From Massilia arenae (GTDB lineage: Bacteria; Pseudomonadota; Gammaproteobacteria; Burkholderiales; Burkholderiaceae_D), in NCBI RefSeq assembly GCF_008014745.1, contig NZ_VPFD01000015.1:1-64000 (forward strand): a DNA stretch of 64,000 bases, read 5' to 3'. The position numbers and the translations under genes were made by a program. Shown here piece after piece: positions 60,342 to 64,000 of the stretch. Numbering within the stretch: the first letter of the stretch is position 1; each line of letters starts with the position of its first letter. Under the pieces are notes generated by a model. That model made no database searches. It was given only the letters and a program-made list of their open reading frames with translations, and was not told where the DNA came from.

Positions 60342-61940
60342 TCAGTCGATGCCCTGGCTGCGCAGGTATTCCTCGTAGTTGCCCTGGAAGTCGACCACGT
60401 CGTTTTCGCGGATCTCGATGACGCGGGTGGCCAGCGAGGACACGAACTCGCGGTCGTGCGACACGAAGATCAGGGTGCCGGCGTACTTGTCGAGCGCGAT
60501 GTTCAGCGATTCGATCGATTCCATGTCCATGTGGTTGGTCGGCTCGTCGAGCAGCATCACATTGTGACGGCCCAGCATCAGCTTACCGTACATCATGCGG
60601 CCCTTCTCGCCACCCGACAGCACCTTGACCGACTTCTTGACTTCGTCGCCGCCGAACAGCAGGCGGCCCAGGATCGAACGCACGGCCTGGTCGTCGTCGC
60701 CCTCTTGCGTCCAGCGGCCCATCCAGTCGGTGAGGGTTTCGCCGCTGGCGAATTCCTCGGTCGGATCCTGCGGCATATAGCCCGGGTTCGCGTTCTCGGC
60801 CCACTTCACGCGGCCGCTGTCCGGCTGCAGGTTGCACAGCTCGCCGCCGATCGTGCGCAGCAGCGTGGTTTTACCCGCGCCGTTGGCGCCGATGATCGCG
60901 ATGCGTTCGCCCGCCTCGACCATGATCGAGAAGTTCTTGAACAACTGGCGATCGTAGGCTTTCGAGATGTTCTCGGCTTCCACCGCCAGGCGGTGCAGCT
61001 TCTTCTCGCCTTCGAAGCGCACGAAGGGATAGGCGCGCGACGATGGCTTGAATTCCTCGATCTTGATCTTGTCGATCTGCTTGGCGCGCGACGTTGCCTG
61101 GCGCGCCTTCGATTTGTTGGCCGAGAAGCGGCGCACGAAGTCCTGCAGTTCGGCGACCTTCTCCTTGGCCTTGGCATTGTTCGCCAGTTGCTGGTTGCGG
61201 GCCTGGGTCGAGGCCAGCATGTAGTCGTCGTAGTTGCCCGGGTAGACCTTCAGCGTGCCGTAGTCCATGTCGGCCACGTGGGTGCAGACCTGGTTCAGGA
61301 AGTGACGATCGTGGGAAATGATGATCATGGTGGAGTTACGCTCGTTGAGCATGTTTTCCAGCCAGCGGATCGTGTTGATGTCCAGGTTATTGGTCGGTTC
61401 GTCGAGCAGCAGGATGTCCGGATTCGAGAACAGGGCCTGGGCCAGCAGCACGCGCAGCTTCCAGCCCGGCGCCACGGCGCTCATCGGACCCTGGTGCAGG
61501 TCGGTGCCGATTTCCAGGCCCAGCAGCAGTTCGCCGGCCCGCGCCTCGGCCGAGTAACCATCGTATTCGGCGACTTTGCCTTCGAGCTCGGCGGCCTTCA
61601 TGTAGTCGTCGTCGGTCGCTTCCGGATTGGCGTAGATCGCATCGCGCTCGGCGATCGCGTTCCACAGCTCGGTGTGGCCCATCATGACGACGTCCAGCAC
61701 GCGCACGTCTTCGTAGGCGAACTGGTCCTGGCGCAGCTTACCGAGGCGCTCGCCCGGATCGAGGCTGACGTTGCCGGCCGACGGCTCGAGGTCGCCGCCC
61801 AGGATCTTCATAAAGGTCGACTTGCCGCAGCCGTTGGCGCCGATCAGGCCGTAACGGTTGCCTTCGCCAAATTTGACGGAAATGTTCTCGAACAGCGGCT
61901 TGGCGCCGAATTGCATCGTGATATTGGCTGTGGATAGCAC
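60342..61940 (-). CDS. ybiT: ABC-F family ATPase, YbiT-like
   Basis: A 532-residue soluble protein with two ABC domains and no membrane part: Walker [10 protein letters not shown] and GANGAGKTT, signatures [12 protein letters not shown] and [13 protein letters not shown], Walker [12 protein letters not shown] and [11 protein letters not shown], and the interdomain linker with [17 protein letters not shown] (P-site tRNA interaction motif). Length and sequence match E. coli YbiT closely. ABC-F proteins act on the ribosome; YbiT helps resolve stalled or difficult translation. It is a single gene. Confidence 0.9.
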   Translation of the reverse strand: MLSTANITMQFGAKPLFENISVKFGEGNRYGLIGANGCGKSTFMKILGGDLEPSAGNVSLDPGERLGKLRQDQFAYEDVRVLDVVMMGHTELWNAIAERDAIYANPEATDDDYMKAAELEGKVAEYDGYSAEARAGELLLGLEIGTDLHQGPMSAVAPGWKLRVLLAQALFSNPDILLLDEPTNNLDINTIRWLENMLNERNSTMIIISHDRHFLNQVCTHVADMDYGTLKVYPGNYDDYMLASTQARNQQLANNAKAKEKVAELQDFVRRFSANKSKARQATSRAKQIDKIKIEEFKPSSRAYPFVRFEGEKKLHRLAVEAENISKAYDRQLFKNFSIMVEAGERIAIIGANGAGKTTLLRTIGGELCNLQPDSGRVKWAENANPGYMPQDPTEEFASGETLTDWMGRWTQEGDDDQAVRSILGRLLFGGDEVKKSVKVLSGGEKGRMMYGKLMLGRHNVMLLDEPTNHMDMESIESLNIALDKYAGTLIFVSHDREFVSSLATRVIEIRENDVVDFQGNYEEYLRSQGID

Positions 61941-62037
61941 TGTATTACCCCAAAAAGCATATTTGATTAACCGGCTATTTTACCATTCTGCGCCTTGCCA
62001 GGCGAATAAGGGTCGATTCCGGACAGTGGAGAGCGCG

Positions 62038-62955
62038 TCAGGCGCGAACCAGGGTCGGATAGTCGGACAAGGTCAGGCGGAAGCCAATGGCATCGGACAC
62101 CAGGTGGCCCTGGGCGCCGAACGGGATGGTGACGCGGCGCTCGATGTGGCCGAAGGACAGGCCCGTCAATACCGGCAGCGGCAGCGTCTGGCGCAGGTAG
62201 GCCAGCATAGCGTCGAAATCGTAGCCATTGTCGAGCGGCCCCAGGCGATAACCCGAAAAGTCGCCCAGCACCACGGCCTGCTGGCGTTCGAGCACGCCGG
62301 CCTGCATCAGTTGCAGCAGCAGGCGCTCGACCCGGTACGGATGTTCGGCAATGTCTTCGAACCACAGGATGCCGTCGTCGATGCGCGGAAAGTAAGGCGT
62401 ACCGACCATGGCGCCGATCATTGCCAGATTGCCGCCCCAGACGGTGCCGCGCACGTCGAGCGCCGGATTGCCGGCCACGCACTCGGTGATGGTATGGGTG
62501 GGGCCGGCAAGGCAAGACCAGAAATCGTCGAGCGTGAACGCGACCGGTTCGAGCGCGCCGAAGTCGCCCGCGATCATCGGCCCGGCATAGCTGAGGCCGC
62601 CAGCCTTGGCCATCAGGCCCATGTGCAGGGCCGTCAGGTCGGAAAAGCCGACCACGATCTTGCCGCTGGCGGCGATCGCCTCGAAGTCGATGCGCGGCAG
62701 CAAACGGCTGATGCCGTAGCCGCCGCGTAGGGCGATGATGAGGTGTACGTCCGGATCGGCCACGGCCGCATGCAGTTGTTCCAGGCGCGCGTCATCGGTG
62801 CCGCCGAAGCGCAGGTAGGAGCAGCTGTGGTCGTAGTAATTACGTACCAGGAAGCCCTGCTCCTCGAGGCGCGCGATGGCGCGTTCGAGCGCCGATGGTT
62901 CGGGAATGCAGCCGGCTGGCGCCACGATGGCGATGCCGGGACGGGAAATGATCAC
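62038..62955 (-). CDS. ldcA: Muramoyltetrapeptide (LD-) carboxypeptidase
   Basis: A 305-residue S66-family peptidase acting in murein recycling: it removes the terminal D-Ala from cytoplasmic tetrapeptides. IAIVAPAGCIPEPSALERAI begins the fold; ALRGGYGISRLLPRIDF precedes the catalytic Ser in VGFSDLTALH; the Glu/His of the triad are expected in WFEDIAEHPYRVERLLLQL and LSFGHIERRVTIPFG. Full length. It overlaps the following hydrolase gene on the same strand by 4 nt. Confidence 0.9.
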   Translation of the reverse strand: MIISRPGIAIVAPAGCIPEPSALERAIARLEEQGFLVRNYYDHSCSYLRFGGTDDARLEQLHAAVADPDVHLIIALRGGYGISRLLPRIDFEAIAASGKIVVGFSDLTALHMGLMAKAGGLSYAGPMIAGDFGALEPVAFTLDDFWSCLAGPTHTITECVAGNPALDVRGTVWGGNLAMIGAMVGTPYFPRIDDGILWFEDIAEHPYRVERLLLQLMQAGVLERQQAVVLGDFSGYRLGPLDNGYDFDAMLAYLRQTLPLPVLTGLSFGHIERRVTIPFGAQGHLVSDAIGFRLTLSDYPTLVRA

Positions 62956-63881
62956 TGTTTGACGAAGAGCCGGGGTGTTGAGTTTGGCAACATCTTACCC
63001 CGCGCATGGGAGTCGATCAAGGCAAGGATGCGCTCGACCAGCTGGGGCGGCAAATCGTGGCCCATGCCTTCGATGATCTCGAGCCGCGCGCCGTCGATAT
63101 GGCGCGCGACGTCCTGGCCGCAGGCCGCGGGCAGCAGCGGATCTGCGGCGCCGTGGATGACGAGGGTCGGCGCCGCGATCGCCGGCAGCAGCGCGCTGCG
63201 GTCGCCGGCGGCCAGCAGCGCCAGCATCTGGCGCGCACTGCCGCCTGGGCAATAGCAGCGCCGCATCGAACGCGTGACGCGCTTGCGCAACTGCCGGTCC
63301 GGGGTTGGGTAGGACGGGCTGCCCAGTGCCCGCAGCAACCCGACCGCGTGGTCGATGACGCTGTCGAGATTGGCCGGGTCCGCCGGACGGCTGGCCAGCG
63401 CCTTGCGCACAGTCGCTCCCGGCCCGGGCAAGCCGCGCCGGCCGCTGGTAGACATGATGGAGGTCAGGCTCAGTACCCGCTGCGGATGGCGCGCCGCCAG
63501 TTGCTGGGCGATCAGGCCGCCCAGCGCCGAGACGCCGACCAGGTGGGCCCGGGCCACGCCCAGCGCCGACAGCACGCCGAGGGCGTCCGCCGCCATATCG
63601 TCGATGCCATACGGCGAGCGCAGCGGCCAGCCGAGGGCCGCCTTGATGCGCGCCAGCGTGAGATTCGGGGTGCCTGCCTGCTCGAACTTGGTCGACAGGC
63701 CGCTATCGCGGTGGTCGAATCGGATCACGTAAAAGCCGAGCTCGACCAGGCCCTCGACGAACTCGTCGGGCCAGTTGGTCAGCTGCATGCCGAGGCCGTG
63801 GATCAGGAGGAGCGGCGCGGCTTTCGGATCGCCCGCGGTGTCGAAGGCGAGGCGCAGTCCGTTGGCGTGGAGGGTGGGCAT
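62952..63881 (-). CDS. Alpha/beta hydrolase with altered nucleophile elbow
   Basis: A 309-residue cytoplasmic hydrolase: LLLIHGLGMQLTNWPDEFVE (oxyanion region), VIRFDHRDSGLST, nucleophile region VGVSALGGLIAQQLAA, acid near VIHGAADPLLP and His in GMGHDLPPQ. The elbow normally reads GxSxGG; here it is GVSALGG, one residue longer. It is upstream of ldcA and overlaps it by 4 nt. The substrate is unknown; similar proteins are annotated as esterases or haloperoxidase-like. Confidence 0.75.
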   Translation of the reverse strand: MPTLHANGLRLAFDTAGDPKAAPLLLIHGLGMQLTNWPDEFVEGLVELGFYVIRFDHRDSGLSTKFEQAGTPNLTLARIKAALGWPLRSPYGIDDMAADALGVLSALGVARAHLVGVSALGGLIAQQLAARHPQRVLSLTSIMSTSGRRGLPGPGATVRKALASRPADPANLDSVIDHAVGLLRALGSPSYPTPDRQLRKRVTRSMRRCYCPGGSARQMLALLAAGDRSALLPAIAAPTLVIHGAADPLLPAACGQDVARHIDGARLEIIEGMGHDLPPQLVERILALIDSHARGKMLPNSTPRLFVKQ

Positions 63882-64000
63882 GGCGGCGTTGGGGAGCGCG
63901 TAATGTTTGGCGCCAGCATGGCGCCGTGCTGTTCGTGGTTCACATCCCGATGACGTGAAAACAGCATAACAGCTTATTGGCGCGCATGGCGCTCCGCCTG
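63882..64000. other. Window edge, no gene identified
   Basis: The last 119 bases contain the upstream region of the hydrolase gene. No start, promoter or terminator can be defined with confidence. Confidence 0.3.

Noticed and set aside
60069..61937. Open frame of 622 codons antisense to the ABC-F gene
   Set aside because: Biased composition and no motifs; the ABC-F protein on the minus strand matches YbiT over its full length.
1..64000. CRISPR array
   Set aside because: No regularly spaced repeats were seen in any intergenic region.

Overview
This window looks like part of a high-GC betaproteobacterial chromosome, most likely from the Oxalobacteraceae (a Massilia/Telluria/Duganella-like organism). 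That placement is an inference from base composition, the style of the protein sequences and the NAD-synthesis neighbourhood; no rRNA or tRNA gene is present to confirm it. Genes are dense, mostly with clear Shine-Dalgarno sites and several 4-nt stop/start overlaps.

Region 1 (about 1-11.4 kb) starts in the end of an IS3-family element. It then holds a reactive-sulfur module: two tandem YgaP-like (DUF2892) membrane proteins, a DUF1264 lipoprotein, a frameshifted isoprenylcysteine-methyltransferase-like gene, a DUF442 phosphatase-like protein, a BigR/SqrR-type persulfide-sensing repressor, two YeeE/YedE half-transporter pairs, a TauE/SafE exporter, an ETHE1-like persulfide dioxygenase, a methyltransferase, a CcsA-type cytochrome c synthase, a DsrE-like periplasmic protein and a metallo-beta-lactamase/rhodanese fusion. 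Together these would sense, move and oxidise sulfane sulfur.

Region 2 (11.4-31.5 kb) links sulfur and respiration. A 1,284-residue chimera joins a truncated cation/proton antiporter to a solute-binding/PAS/GGDEF/EAL protein. Facing it is an operon for a cbb3-like oxidase: CcoN with an apparent CcoS segment at its N terminus, CcoO, a membrane-anchored diheme cytochrome c, a TsdA-like thiosulfate dehydrogenase and a CcoI-like copper ATPase. A QseBC/PmrAB-like two-component system, a TlpA-DsbD-DsbG thiol-redox operon, a chemoreceptor, a second TlpA-like protein and a second persulfide dioxygenase (cut by an amber codon) follow. Four 11-bp-phased TTAAT-type direct repeats lie in promoter regions here and upstream of the DUF2892 pair; they resemble PmrA/QseB boxes and may tie these units into one regulon.

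Region 3 (31.5-37 kb) is a scarred accessory stretch: a decayed RND outer-membrane channel gene, a KfrA-like coiled-coil DNA-binding protein, the 3' remnant of a second KfrA-like gene, an XRE regulator, an unknown membrane protein and a PP2C-like phosphatase. Region 4 (37-49.4 kb) has a small ORF followed by a secreted HAF-repeat/PKD protein, a response regulator and a sensor kinase each interrupted by a single in-frame stop, an amidohydrolase, and a tyrosine recombinase whose promoter carries a LexA box.

Region 5 (48.2-64 kb) is dominated by NAD metabolism: pnuC, nadB, a sirtuin, nadC and nadA. An AT-richer block at about 52.1-56.0 kb sits inside it and encodes a SIR2-HerA type anti-phage system with a small KTSC-domain protein as the last gene. 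An ABC-F protein (ybiT-like), an LD-carboxypeptidase and alpha/beta hydrolases complete the window.
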